Assembly (NCBI GenBank): GCA_964411985.1
Contig: CAYPNF010000020.1
Location: 66,559-130,558, forward strand
From: CAYPNF01 sp964411985
GTDB lineage: Bacteria > Verrucomicrobiota > Verrucomicrobiia > Limisphaerales > J093
Direction of reading: 5' to 3'
DNA length: 64,000 nt
The translations under genes and the position numbers were made by a program. The notes under the pieces are model-generated. The model was not told the origin of the DNA, did no database searches, and worked only from the letters and a program-made list of their open reading frames with translations. Of this stretch, positions 25,612-34,785 are shown in pieces. The first letter of the stretch is position 1. Each line of letters opens with the position of its first letter.

Positions 25612-28600
25612 TTAGAAGACCGGTTTATGCAGCTTCCGTACCACGACGAAGGTATCGCGGTTGACCCCTTGGGGGCCCCAGTAGTTGAAGGCGTAGCTGA
25701 ATTGAGTGTAACCACCAATCATGAAGAGCGGTTTGAGGCGAGTCCGAGTAAGGCTGTTATGGACTCCGGCCCGTTTCATGCCGCGGGCAGGCGATTTGGG
25801 CACCCCAATCGTGCGCTCGGGCGCGTGGTAGAGAAGGCAGATGCCAGGAGGAATGCGCGCGCTGACGATGGCGCGCGTGCAAACGACGCCGTGATCGTTG
25901 TACACCTCGATCCAGTCGTTGTCTTCGATCCCGATGAGGTCGGCGTCCTTGTCGTTCACCCATACCGGGTAGCAGCCCCGGGAGAGGGTCTTCATCCGTA
26001 GGGTGTCGCCATAGGTGGAGTGGATGTGCCACTTGCCATGCGGCGTGAGGTAGTTGAGAACCAGTCCTTCCGGGCTGCGCTCGGATTTTTCCAGATCGCG
26101 CGTCTGCCGCAATTCGCCGCGGGGTTTGAAGGTGGGAAGGTTCTCTCCAAACGCCACATAGGCCTCGTGGTCAAGGTAAAGGTGCTGTCGCCCGGTGAGC
26201 GTGCGGAAGGGAATCAACTCTTCCACGTTCTGGCAGTAGGCCGAGTAGGTCCGGTTCCCGTTCGTGATGCCGGTCCAGAAGGGCGTCGTGAGCGAGCGGC
26301 GCGGCTGAGTCGCCAACTCGTCAAAAGTGAAGCGCGTGGCCCGGGTGTCCGCCGCAAGGTGGGTGTGGTCGATGCCCGTCTTGATCGACTCGCTTTCATA
26401 GGCCCGGAAGGCCATTTCGCCGTTGGTCTCGGGAGCAAAATGGAGGATGACGTTGCATGCGTCCTTGTCCACACGCAGGCTGGGGTATTCCCGGCCGCCC
26501 CAGACCTCTTTCGGATGGGTAAGCAGGTACGCGTCGTAGGCGTCGTCGACGTCGTAGTGGGTGCCGTGCATGCTCAAGCCGTTGTTGCGGAAGTTTGGCC
26601 CGAGGGAGACAAAGCGGTTGAGGAGGTTTTCGTAATCGCGTGCCACCACCTTGATGTTGGGTGCGGTTTTGCCGGGGATCAGGTCACATTCACCCTTTGC
26701 CCAGTCCTTGATGACGGGTTGGGCCAACTCTGCCGGGGTGTCATGCATCAGGGGTGAAATGAGGATGTCTTTCACGGGTCCGCTGAAGTATTGAGGAGCC
26801 ATCCGGGCCGTCTCCGCAGCAATCCCCTTAAAGATCTCCCAATCACTCTTGGACTCCCAGCACGCTGGCACCGCCGCCTGGAGCGGGTGGATGAAGCTGT
26901 GCATGTCCGTGGAGTTGAGGTCGTTCTTCTCGTAGTACGTCGCCGCGGGCAACACGATGTCCGAGTAGAGCGCGGAAGTGTCCATCCGGAAGTTCAGGTC
27001 CACGATCAGATCGAGCTTGCCGAGTTCGACTTTGTCGTGCCAGGTCACATCCTCGATGAAGGGTTTGGCCTCTTCGGTGGCGACGGCATTGTGATGCGTG
27101 CCGAGGTAGTGTTTCAGGAAGTACTCGTGGCCCTTGGCCGAGGAGCTGAGCGCGTTGCCGCGCCAGATGTAGAACAGCCGCGGGAAACTCTCCGGATTGT
27201 CCGGGTCCTCCATCGCAAATTTCAGTTTGCGGGACTTCAATTGGGCTACCACCCAGGCCACCACCTCTTCGTCCGTCTTCGCACCGGCCGCCTGGGCCTC
27301 GCGGATCAACTCGAAATTGCTCTTCGTGAACTGCGGATAGCAGGGCAGCCAACCCAGACGCACCGCCATGGCTTGTTTGTCCGCCGTGTGCCCGTGTGCC
27401 ATCGGATGCTTGCTGTCCCCCACGGGGCAAATCTCGTCAAAGTTGCGGTCGTAACGCCATTGGTCGGAGTGGATGTAATGGAAGGAAGGGGTGTTTTGCT
27501 GCCGGGGCGGCCCGCCCCAATCACCTCCGAAGGCGATGGGTGCCCACGAGGTCTGCGGCACCAGCTTCTCCTGCCCCACGTAATGGTTCAATCCCCCCCC
27601 ACTCTTGCCGACACACCCGCAGAACATCAATACGTTGATGACCGCGCGGTAGATCAGGTTGTTATGGTACCAGTGATTCACCCCAGCGCCGATAATCACG
27701 CTGCACTTGCCGCCGGTGTGCTCCGCGGTCCGACCCCACTCTCGCGCGAAGTTGATCGCCAAGTCCCCCGCCACTCCAGTGAATCGCTCCTGCCATGCAG
27801 GGGTGAACGGTTGGGAGTCATCCGTAAAGTCTTTTGGCCATTCACCTTCCGCGCCCCGGTTGACACCGTATTGTGCGAAGTACAGTTCCATCGCGGTGGT
27901 GACCAATACTGGACCCTTCACCGTTTCAATTTGGCGAATCGGCACGTGTCGGCGAAGCACCCGGCGGTTGGTGCCGTCGGAGAAATCGACGCACTCGACA
28001 CACGCCGTACCGTCGGCCCGGTCTTTGAGTTCCAGAAGGGGCTTGATGGGCTCGTGGGTGAGCGCATCCTCGAGTTTGAGGTTCCACTCCCCTTTCTTCT
28101 TTTGCCAACGGTGGCCCACGGTCCCTTTGGGCATGCGGAGCCCGTTGCTGGATTCGTCGACCACAAAGAACTTCCAATCAGCATTCTCCTGGTCCTTGGT
28201 TGCGGCCAACTCACTCGCGCGTAAGAGGCGGCCAGCCCGGTACTGGCCATTGGCTTGGCGATCGAGAACCACCAGGAATGCCGCATCCGTGTACTGGCGC
28301 AGGTAATTCTGAAAGGCTGGCACTTGCCGATCTGCGTAAAACTCTTTCAGAATCACGTGCCCCACCGCCATCCAGAACGCTCCGTCGGTTCCCTGATGCA
28401 AGGGGATCCATTCGTCCGCCACCTTGGACGTCTGGCTGAAATCAGGGGAGAACACCACCACTTTGGCCCCCGCGTGGCGTGCTTCCACCAGGAAGTGCGC
28501 GTCCGGGGTGCGGGTCATGAGTACGTTCGATCCCACCGTGGCGATGAACTTCGAATGATACCAATCGGCGCTCTCCGCCACGTCAGTCTGTTCCCCCCAA

Positions 28601-29244
28601 ATCTCAGGGGAGGCGGGTGGCAGGTCGCAGTACCAATCATAGAAAGAGAGCGAAACTCCCCCCATCAGCTGGCAAAACCGCGCCCCGGCTGCGTAACTGA
28701 GCATCGACATCGCGGGAATGGGGGAGAAACCCACAATGCGATCGGGGCCGTGACGCTGAATGGTGTGGAGATTTGCCGCCGCCATGAGCTCGTTGACCTC
28801 ATCCCAACTTGTTCTGCGGAAACCGCCTTTGCCCCGCGCTTGATGATAACTTTTCCGAGATTCTGGATTGGTGACGACGGACCGCCAAGCGGCCACAGGA
28901 TCGCCCGGATGCGCTTTCTTCGCCCGCCGCCAGAGATCGAGCAGCACCCCTCGGGCATAGGGGTATTTCACTCGGATCGGGCTGTAGACGTACCAAGAGT
29001 AGCTGATCCCGCGTTGGCAACCGCGGGGTTCGTAGGGCGGAATCGAGGGATCAAGGATCGGGTAGTCGAGAGCCTGTAATTCCCAAACGACGACTCCATT
29101 CTTGACGTATATCTCCCAACTGCAAGACCCCGTGCAGTTGACGCCATGGGTGCTGCGCACCTTCTTGTCGTACGACCAGCGGTTGCGATAGAACGATTCC
29201 CACGTACGGTCTTCAGGGGCAAAAACGTCTTGGATCCAGCTCAT
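25612..29244 (-). CDS. narG: Respiratory nitrate reductase alpha subunit NarG
   Basis: 1210-residue molybdo-bis-MGD subunit reducing nitrate to nitrite. The FS0 cluster ligands are H33, C37, C41 (HGVNCTGSC) and C76. The Mo ligand region YDWYCDLPPASPE gives D207, matching E. coli D222. The start aligns with E. coli NarG just before its conserved core and carries no twin-arginine motif, so the catalytic side should face the cytoplasm, in keeping with the two transporter genes downstream. Full length, no frameshift. Confidence 0.96.
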   Translation of the reverse strand: MSWIQDVFAPEDRTWESFYRNRWSYDKKVRSTHGVNCTGSCSWEIYVKNGVVVWELQALDYPILDPSIPPYEPRGCQRGISYSWYVYSPIRVKYPYARGVLLDLWRRAKKAHPGDPVAAWRSVVTNPESRKSYHQARGKGGFRRTSWDEVNELMAAANLHTIQRHGPDRIVGFSPIPAMSMLSYAAGARFCQLMGGVSLSFYDWYCDLPPASPEIWGEQTDVAESADWYHSKFIATVGSNVLMTRTPDAHFLVEARHAGAKVVVFSPDFSQTSKVADEWIPLHQGTDGAFWMAVGHVILKEFYADRQVPAFQNYLRQYTDAAFLVVLDRQANGQYRAGRLLRASELAATKDQENADWKFFVVDESSNGLRMPKGTVGHRWQKKKGEWNLKLEDALTHEPIKPLLELKDRADGTACVECVDFSDGTNRRVLRRHVPIRQIETVKGPVLVTTAMELYFAQYGVNRGAEGEWPKDFTDDSQPFTPAWQERFTGVAGDLAINFAREWGRTAEHTGGKCSVIIGAGVNHWYHNNLIYRAVINVLMFCGCVGKSGGGLNHYVGQEKLVPQTSWAPIAFGGDWGGPPRQQNTPSFHYIHSDQWRYDRNFDEICPVGDSKHPMAHGHTADKQAMAVRLGWLPCYPQFTKSNFELIREAQAAGAKTDEEVVAWVVAQLKSRKLKFAMEDPDNPESFPRLFYIWRGNALSSSAKGHEYFLKHYLGTHHNAVATEEAKPFIEDVTWHDKVELGKLDLIVDLNFRMDTSALYSDIVLPAATYYEKNDLNSTDMHSFIHPLQAAVPACWESKSDWEIFKGIAAETARMAPQYFSGPVKDILISPLMHDTPAELAQPVIKDWAKGECDLIPGKTAPNIKVVARDYENLLNRFVSLGPNFRNNGLSMHGTHYDVDDAYDAYLLTHPKEVWGGREYPSLRVDKDACNVILHFAPETNGEMAFRAYESESIKTGIDHTHLAADTRATRFTFDELATQPRRSLTTPFWTGITNGNRTYSAYCQNVEELIPFRTLTGRQHLYLDHEAYVAFGENLPTFKPRGELRQTRDLEKSERSPEGLVLNYLTPHGKWHIHSTYGDTLRMKTLSRGCYPVWVNDKDADLIGIEDNDWIEVYNDHGVVCTRAIVSARIPPGICLLYHAPERTIGVPKSPARGMKRAGVHNSLTRTRLKPLFMIGGYTQFSYAFNYWGPQGVNRDTFVVVRKLHKPVF

Positions 29245-29257
29245 TCGGTGTGAAGGG

Positions 29258-30109
29258 TTACTTGCGTCTGCGCTGCAGTCGGCCCGGTCTGCGCTCTCTG
29301 CGCTGGCCCTGGTAATAAAAGCTCAGGCCTGCCATCATGGCTACTGCTCCGCCCACGCCCACCGCCGCAAAGGGGATGGGACGCGTTAGCGGAGTGTTCG
29401 GAGAGAGCGTTGCCAGGTACTTGGTCAGGTGCATGGCCTCCTGTTTGGTAACCGGATGTCGCGAGTAGTGCGGCTCCATGAGCTTGTATCGCGACTGTTC
29501 GATGGCGGAGATCAGCGCTGTGTCGCCTCCCATCTTCGCGTGGACACCCGTCAAGACCAACCCCACGCTTCCGCCGTCCCCCTCGGACGAGTGGCAGACG
29601 ATGCAGGCCATGCCACCGTTTCTTAGAGTCGTTTTGCCATAGAACAAGGCGCGGCCCACCCCAGGATCGGGCGGATCCATCTTGGCCATGAATTGGGCCT
29701 GGATCCGAGCTTCCTCCGCCTTGAGGCGGTCACGCAGGCGAGTGTCGTGCAGCAAATCCGAAAGTTGGGCGATCTCCTCCTCCGGGAGCGGACCCGCCTT
29801 CTCCTGCATTCGCCTGATCGCGGCCTTTGCCTGTTCGGCCGGCCAGGTGGTCACGTGGGAAAGCTCCGGGCCCGTGAGCTTCATCCCGAACACGCTGTGA
29901 CACCCGGAGCAGGTCAGCACAAACTTGGCTGCGGCGGCATCTACCGTATTGGTGGTGGATTCCGTCTGGTTTGAGATAGAGGGTGTGGCTGCAGCAGGCG
30001 CCTGGTTCTCAGCTGTCCGAGCCTCTCCACCCGAGGCAGAGGATTCCGCGCAGGGTGCGAGTAGGCAAACGATCAGGAGCCATGCTGGCATGCCAAAGGG
30101 GCGGTTCAT
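29258..30109 (-). CDS. Diheme cytochrome c with C-terminal membrane anchor
   Basis: 283 residues with an N-terminal signal, two heme motifs CSGCH (67-71) and CIVCH (169-173), a charged helical linker between them (about 100-145), and a C-terminal span (PFAAVGVGGAVAMMAGLSFYY) followed by a very basic tail (RRERRPGRLQRRRK). First gene of the nar operon, 13 bp before narG. It may take the place of the NarC-type cytochrome of Thermus nar operons; this is inference. The ATG at 30109 is preferred because the upstream extension has no signal character and would cover the FNR-type box. Confidence 0.87.
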   Translation of the reverse strand: MNRPFGMPAWLLIVCLLAPCAESSASGGEARTAENQAPAAATPSISNQTESTTNTVDAAAAKFVLTCSGCHSVFGMKLTGPELSHVTTWPAEQAKAAIRRMQEKAGPLPEEEIAQLSDLLHDTRLRDRLKAEEARIQAQFMAKMDPPDPGVGRALFYGKTTLRNGGMACIVCHSSEGDGGSVGLVLTGVHAKMGGDTALISAIEQSRYKLMEPHYSRHPVTKQEAMHLTKYLATLSPNTPLTRPIPFAAVGVGGAVAMMAGLSFYYQGQRRERRPGRLQRRRK

Positions 30110-30146
30110 GTGTTTCGCAGCATGTTCCTTTCCTCGGCAAGGATCC

Positions 30147-30160
30147 TTGATCGAAGTCAA
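30147..30160. promoter_or_regulatory. FNR/Dnr-type box upstream of the nar operon
   Basis: TTGATCGAAGTCAA matches TTGAT-N4-ATCAA with one difference, and equals the other two boxes here at 13 of the 14 positions allowed to vary only in N4. Its centre is 44.5 bp before the cytochrome c start codon. A class II FNR site at -41.5 would put transcription start only a few bases before the ATG. Confidence 0.7.
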
Positions 30161-30652
30161 GTCTTGTCGATATTCCCCGTCGCAGAATCCCGCATGGTTG
30201 GCGAAAAGGTGCTAACAGAGGGATCTGGGGGGGCAATCTACCAGACCGCGAAGTACACACCGCTTCCCCACAGCCGTCTGGAAGTGGGTATCCGCCGATG
30301 GTCGCAGAGCGCCGCAGAGGTTGATGATGCAATTCTATTGTTTCTTTTCTGCGGATGTCATCATCCAAAATCAACCATGAAGCAAACGTGAAGCAGGCAG
30401 GAAGGGATACCACGAATGACACGAATTGCTCGAATGGAGTTGGGGTCCTGAGTTCTTACCCTTTTCCGTCAGCTTGGTCTGGCTTCATGGTTCAGACACC
30501 TCCCTGATTCCTGTGACGGCTCGGAGAGCCATCACCTTCCGGGGAGAGAGATTCTCTGCTCCCTCTTGAGAGTGTGCCTTGACTCCGGCGGCGGGCAGGA
30601 GTAGGGAAACGGTAAGGCGATGGACGTCTCTGGTCCTGCTGGCCCACTGAGT
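30161..30652. repeat. Intergenic region with short-period degenerate repeats
   Basis: 492 bp between the divergent nar operon and the pseudopilin gene. It holds GTCGCAGAGCGCCGCAGAGG (30301-30320) and a tract at 30409-30437 made of CACGAATG / ACACGAATT / CTCGAATGG units with a period of about 10-12 bases. These belong to the same loose family as the tracts at 53231 and 63621-63900. No gene was recognised. Confidence 0.55.
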
Positions 30653-31405
30653 ATGAGAACAAGGCATCACGTTTGGAAGTTCGGGTTCACGCTGATCGAA
30701 CTGCTGGTGGTGATCGCGATCATCGCCATCCTGGCGGGCATGCTGCTGCCGGCTTTGTCGAGGGCCAAGGCCAAGGCGAATTCCATCAAGTGCAGCTCGA
30801 ACCTGCGCCAAGTGGGGTTGTCTTTCCTCCTGTACGCGGATGACAACGGCCAGCGGTTACCGGATCTCTACACCAAATGGTGGACGGGCAGCGGGATTGC
30901 GGGGGGAGGTCAATGGTGGTGGGAGACGCTCACGACGAACCGGTACCTGCTTTCCAACACCACTTCCAACAACATTTGGCGTTGCCCAGCGGTGAAGGAC
31001 AAGGACATCAGTACCGTATTCGGAGCGCGCTGGGAGGGATACGGTCCTGTCGAAAGCACCATTATTCGCTACGGCTACACCGACAACGGCAGTACGCCAT
31101 TGCACAGCCGCAAACTGACCGCGATTCAACGTCAGTCACAGATCTGGCTCATGGGGGATACCGGGGTTCCCTATAACCCGAACAAGGTCCCCTCCAGCGG
31201 CTACATGACCGAGATTGTGACTTTTCCGCCTGACCCCGCCACCCGCGACTGGAAGATCTATGTCCCTCCCAAACAGCCCGCATGTCGCCACAACTCCCGC
31301 GCCAACGTGGTCTTTGTGGACGGCCACTACGAATCATGGATCTACAACGATTTGCGGAACAATAAGAACGATCTCTTTGGCTACAACGACCTGTTCCTGA
31401 GGTGA
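30653..31405 (+). CDS. Type II secretion/pseudopilin-like protein (prepilin N-methylation leader, H-X9-DG-type)
   Basis: 250 residues. The prepilin peptidase site and methylated helix are clear: KFG|FTLIELLVVIAIIAILAGMLLPALSRAKAKA, with the glycine before F and E at +5. The C-terminal segment CRHNSRANVVFVDGHYESW is the H-X9-DG motif common to the large exported families of Planctomycetes and Verrucomicrobia. Such genes occur in tens to hundreds of copies in these phyla and their roles are mostly unknown. The ATG at 30653 gives a short basic leader; an upstream ATG at 30620 is less likely. Confidence 0.85.
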   Translation: MRTRHHVWKFGFTLIELLVVIAIIAILAGMLLPALSRAKAKANSIKCSSNLRQVGLSFLLYADDNGQRLPDLYTKWWTGSGIAGGGQWWWETLTTNRYLLSNTTSNNIWRCPAVKDKDISTVFGARWEGYGPVESTIIRYGYTDNGSTPLHSRKLTAIQRQSQIWLMGDTGVPYNPNKVPSSGYMTEIVTFPPDPATRDWKIYVPPKQPACRHNSRANVVFVDGHYESWIYNDLRNNKNDLFGYNDLFLR

Positions 31406-31421
31406 GGCCTGAAAAAGAGAA

Positions 31422-31450
31422 AACCTCCAACCGGGGCGCGGTTGGAGGTT
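31422..31450 (-). terminator. Rho-independent terminator of the peroxiredoxin gene
   Basis: A perfect 11-bp stem (AACCTCCAACC / GGTTGGAGGTT) with a 7-base loop. On the minus strand it is followed by TTTTCTCTTTTTC, giving a U-rich tail after the peroxiredoxin stop. It may also stop the convergent pseudopilin transcript. Confidence 0.8.
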
Positions 31451-31474
31451 GAAAGTGGGGGGACAGGCCGTGAA

Positions 31475-32086
31475 TTAATCCTGCAAGGCCTCGAAGACCT
31501 TGCCCACCATCGCCTCGTTAGGCTTGAGAGTCTTGCTGCCCTGTTGCCACTTGGCAGGGCAGGCCTCGTCGGGATGGGTTGCGAGGTACTTGTTGGCTTC
31601 CATCTTGCGCAACAACTCATCGGCATTACGGCCGACGTTGTAGAAGTTGACCTCGGAGGAAACCAGGACTCCCGCTGGGTTAATGATGAAGGTGCCGCGC
31701 AGTGCGAGCCCACTGCCGCAGTCATAGACGCCAAACAACTTACTCACGGTGCCCGTCGGGTCGGCTCCCATGAGGTACTTGATCTTGGCCAGCAGCTTCT
31801 CTCCATCCTTCCAGGCCAGGTGGGAGAATTTGGTGTCGGTCGAGACCGAGATAACCTCCACGCCCAGTTTTTTGAGGGCTTCCTGCTTCTCCGCGAGATC
31901 GGCCAGTTCCGTAGGGCAAACAAAAGTGAAATCGGCCGGGTAGAACACCAGGACGGTCCATTTCTTCTTCTTCTTGATCTGGTCCAGGGAGATCTTGCCG
32001 AACTCACGCTCTGAAGGATCGTAGGTTTCCAGTTCGAAATTGGGCACTTCCATGCCGACACTAATGGTTTTCTGTTCTTCGCACAT
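31475..32086 (-). CDS. Typical 2-Cys peroxiredoxin (AhpC/Prx1)
   Basis: 203 residues. The peroxidatic cysteine is C57 in FYPADFTFVCPTEL and the resolving cysteine is C176 in DEACPAKW. Reduces hydrogen peroxide and organic peroxides in the cytoplasm using thioredoxin or AhpF-type reductants. No reductase gene is adjacent. A strong terminator follows the stop. Diverges from the YncE-like gene. Confidence 0.94.
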   Translation of the reverse strand: MCEEQKTISVGMEVPNFELETYDPSEREFGKISLDQIKKKKKWTVLVFYPADFTFVCPTELADLAEKQEALKKLGVEVISVSTDTKFSHLAWKDGEKLLAKIKYLMGADPTGTVSKLFGVYDCGSGLALRGTFIINPAGVLVSSEVNFYNVGRNADELLRKMEANKYLATHPDEACPAKWQQGSKTLKPNEAMVGKVFEALQD

Positions 32087-32284
32087 GACTTGCGTAATGT
32101 ATTCTGGGTTTGTTGCTGCAGGCAGCCGGTCTTTGCATAGAGCCAGTGGCGGCTATGCTGAAGACAAGGTTTCGCCTTCCTATTACAGAAGCTCATTTTT
32201 CCGATTTGTCAACTGGGGGTGCAGGAATTCTCGAGGATGGGGCGGTTTTGACAGATCCCGCCATTGGCTGCTAGCCTCTCCGCC

Positions 32285-33460
32285 ATGATCATGGCTCCAG
32301 CAGACCTGCTTGTCTCGACAAAGCGATTCTTGCTCTCCTTCCAGGGTATCGTGGGAGCGTGCCTGGCGGCGGGGTTGGGATTGTCACTCGCCGGGTGCGG
32401 TTCTCCGGGGAGTTTGAAAGGGTCGGAAGCCGCACCTGTCTTGACCCGCACCTTTGCGCTAGAAGGGGTGGTAGGAACGCGCCCCACGGCTGGCGTTCCC
32501 GGGAGCATCGATCACTTGGCTTACGACTCAGCCACGGAGCGCTTGTTTGTGGCGGCGCTGGAAAATGGGTCCTTGGAAGTCCTGGATCTCAAGAAAGGGA
32601 CGCGGATCAGGAGCATCGGTGGACTGAAGCAACCACAAGGGGTGGCGGTGGTGCCTCGGGCACGGTTGGCGGCGGTGGCATGCGGGGGGGACGGAACGCT
32701 GCGTCTCTACGATTGTCGGAGCCTGGAACCGGTCAAAACCCTGGAGGTGGGACCCGACGCGGACAATGTACGCTATGACGCGCGCGAGCACGCCGTGCTT
32801 GTCAGTTATGGCACGACGAACCAGGGAGCCATCGCGGTGTTTGACGCCCGGACCTGGAATCGCCTCCGCGATATCCGCTTTCCTTCTCGCCCGGAGTCCT
32901 TTCAGTTGGACCCCGGCGGTCCGCGCCTCTACGCCAACCTGCCAGGAGGCGTTCGGGCGGTCGAGGATGGCCAACTTGCGCTTGTGGATCGCTGGGAGGG
33001 TTCGGTGGAGCGCTTGATCCGGATGCGGAACCGTGCCAGGAACTTTCCCATGGCCTTGGATGCGCGCCGTGAAAGACTCTTCGTGGTTTCTCGCAAGCCA
33101 GCCCGATTGATGGAGGTCGATGTGGTCCGCGGAGAAGTGGTCGCCGAGTCCACTTGTGTTGATGACTCCGATGATCTGTTTTACGATCGGGAGACTCGGC
33201 GGGTGCTCGTGATTGGGGGTGGGTTCCGTCCTGACCTGCAAGAGCCGGGCACTGCCAGCCCCGCATCCCCTCCAGGTGAAATGGGGGCGCTGGAGGTATA
33301 CGATGTCAGGCCCAAGGCCGGGATCGTTCGGGTTTCTTCTGTCCCCACGGCTCCCCACGCCCGTACTGGATTGTTTGTGCCTGCGCGACGCTGCGTTTAC
33401 GTGGCGGTGCCGATGCGTGAAGGCGGCGGTCCCGAAATCTGGGAATACAGGCTGGACTGA
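32285..33460 (+). CDS. YncE-like beta-propeller lipoprotein
   Basis: 391 residues with a lipoprotein-type leader ending LSLAGC. The body is built of repeats such as IDHLAYDSATERLFVAALENGSLEVLDL and GVAVVPRARLAAVACGGDGTLRLYD, matching the seven-bladed YncE/40-residue repeat family. No catalytic site is evident. The ATGs at 32285 and 32291 both give good leaders; a TTG at 32264 is less likely. Function unknown; possibly an exported scaffold or binding protein. Confidence 0.75.
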   Translation: MIMAPADLLVSTKRFLLSFQGIVGACLAAGLGLSLAGCGSPGSLKGSEAAPVLTRTFALEGVVGTRPTAGVPGSIDHLAYDSATERLFVAALENGSLEVLDLKKGTRIRSIGGLKQPQGVAVVPRARLAAVACGGDGTLRLYDCRSLEPVKTLEVGPDADNVRYDAREHAVLVSYGTTNQGAIAVFDARTWNRLRDIRFPSRPESFQLDPGGPRLYANLPGGVRAVEDGQLALVDRWEGSVERLIRMRNRARNFPMALDARRERLFVVSRKPARLMEVDVVRGEVVAESTCVDDSDDLFYDRETRRVLVIGGGFRPDLQEPGTASPASPPGEMGALEVYDVRPKAGIVRVSSVPTAPHARTGLFVPARRCVYVAVPMREGGGPEIWEYRLD

Positions 33461-33585
33461 GGAAGTCCGGCTGGTCTGGTGTCTCTCAAAACTCCAGCCA
33501 ACGCAGAGTCGTTCTGCTGGGCCGCTGGGCGACTCGCGAAATGCCGTCTTGGCAAAATCGCGGAGATCTCCCAATCTGGGCCATT

Positions 33586-34746
33586 ATGAGTGAAGAACAG
33601 CCACGGACCCCTGCTTCGGGGGGGGGACCGGTCACGCTCCAGCCCCTTCGGGAAGAGATTGACCAGATCGACCGCCAGGTTGTGGATCTTCTGGCCCGCC
33701 GCAAAGAAGTCATCCGGCGGATCACTGAGGTGAAGCAGGAGAACGACTTGCCCACTCACCATCCGGCACGGGAGGAGAACCTGATCACCGCCCGGCGCCA
33801 CCAGGCGGCCCAGGCGGGGCTCGATCCCGACTACATCGAGGAGCTCTTTCGCACTGTGCTCCGGCATTCTCGTGCGGGGCAGTTGGACACTCTGGGGCGA
33901 CGCAGCGTGCGTCCCGGAGCCAAGATCCTCATCGTGGGTGGCCGCGGGAGCATGGGCAAGTTCTTTGCCAGCTGGTTCCTGCAGTCGAGTTACGAAGTGC
34001 GCATCCTGGACCGTGATGACTGGCCCGAAGTGGGTCGGTTGGCCGCGGGCGTGGACCTGGCCATGCTGGCCGTGCCTATTGAGGTGACCGCGGCGGCCGC
34101 CCAACAGCTCGCTCCTCACCTTGCCACCTCGACGGTTCTGTGTGACATCACCAGCTTGAAGACGGGGCCGCTCCAAGCCATGCTGGAGGCCTATCACGGC
34201 CCGGTGGTTGGGCTCCACCCGCTCTTTGGCCCCGCCACCAGCGCCATGGACAAGCAGATCACCGTGGTGAGCCCTGGACGCGACTTTCCCGCGTGCCAAT
34301 GGGTGCTGGACCAGTTTGCGACGTGGGGCAACGTGCTCGTGGAGACTCCCGCCGGAGAACATGATGAAATCATGGGAATCGTCCAGGCACTCCGCCATTT
34401 TGCGACGTTTGCGTTCGGTCAGTTCCTCCATTCGCGCCATGTACCCATCGCCAGGACCTTGGAGCTTTCCAGTCCGATCTATCGCCTGGAGTTGGGGATG
34501 GTGGGCCGCTTGTTCGCGCAGGATCCTGGTCTTTATGCGGAGATCGTTTTCGCGAGTCCCCAGCGTCAGATCTTGTTGCGCGATTATATTCAGTCACTCA
34601 ACCGGAACCTGGCTATGATCGAAAAGGGTGACAAAGAGGAGTTTAAACGGCAGTTCCGCCAGGTGGCGGAGTGGTTTGGCCCGTTCGGCGAGCAGGCGAT
34701 GCGTGAAAGCACGTTCCTCATCGACAAGCTCGTGCACCGGTTCTGA
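33586..34746 (+). CDS. tyrA: Bifunctional chorismate mutase / prephenate dehydrogenase (T-protein)
   Basis: 386 residues. An AroQ-type chorismate mutase domain covers about residues 15-100 (REEIDQIDRQVVDLLARRKEVIRRI with the characteristic helix-1 arginine and lysine). An NAD-binding prephenate dehydrogenase domain follows (ILIVGGRGSMGKFFASWFL; LHPLFGP). This order and fusion match enterobacterial TyrA and lead to tyrosine. The ATG at 33586 is preferred over 33541, as it places the mutase helix at the usual distance. Unlinked to other aromatic genes here. Confidence 0.92.
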   Translation: MSEEQPRTPASGGGPVTLQPLREEIDQIDRQVVDLLARRKEVIRRITEVKQENDLPTHHPAREENLITARRHQAAQAGLDPDYIEELFRTVLRHSRAGQLDTLGRRSVRPGAKILIVGGRGSMGKFFASWFLQSSYEVRILDRDDWPEVGRLAAGVDLAMLAVPIEVTAAAAQQLAPHLATSTVLCDITSLKTGPLQAMLEAYHGPVVGLHPLFGPATSAMDKQITVVSPGRDFPACQWVLDQFATWGNVLVETPAGEHDEIMGIVQALRHFATFAFGQFLHSRHVPIARTLELSSPIYRLELGMVGRLFAQDPGLYAEIVFASPQRQILLRDYIQSLNRNLAMIEKGDKEEFKRQFRQVAEWFGPFGEQAMRESTFLIDKLVHRF

Positions 34747-34785
34747 ACGGGGCCGCGATGAGCGGCATTGGAAAGGTCCCAACCC

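Noticed and set aside
26791..28224. 477-codon plus-strand frame opposite narG
   Set aside because: Antisense shadow of a well-supported gene; composition is Arg/His/Gly-rich with no motif.
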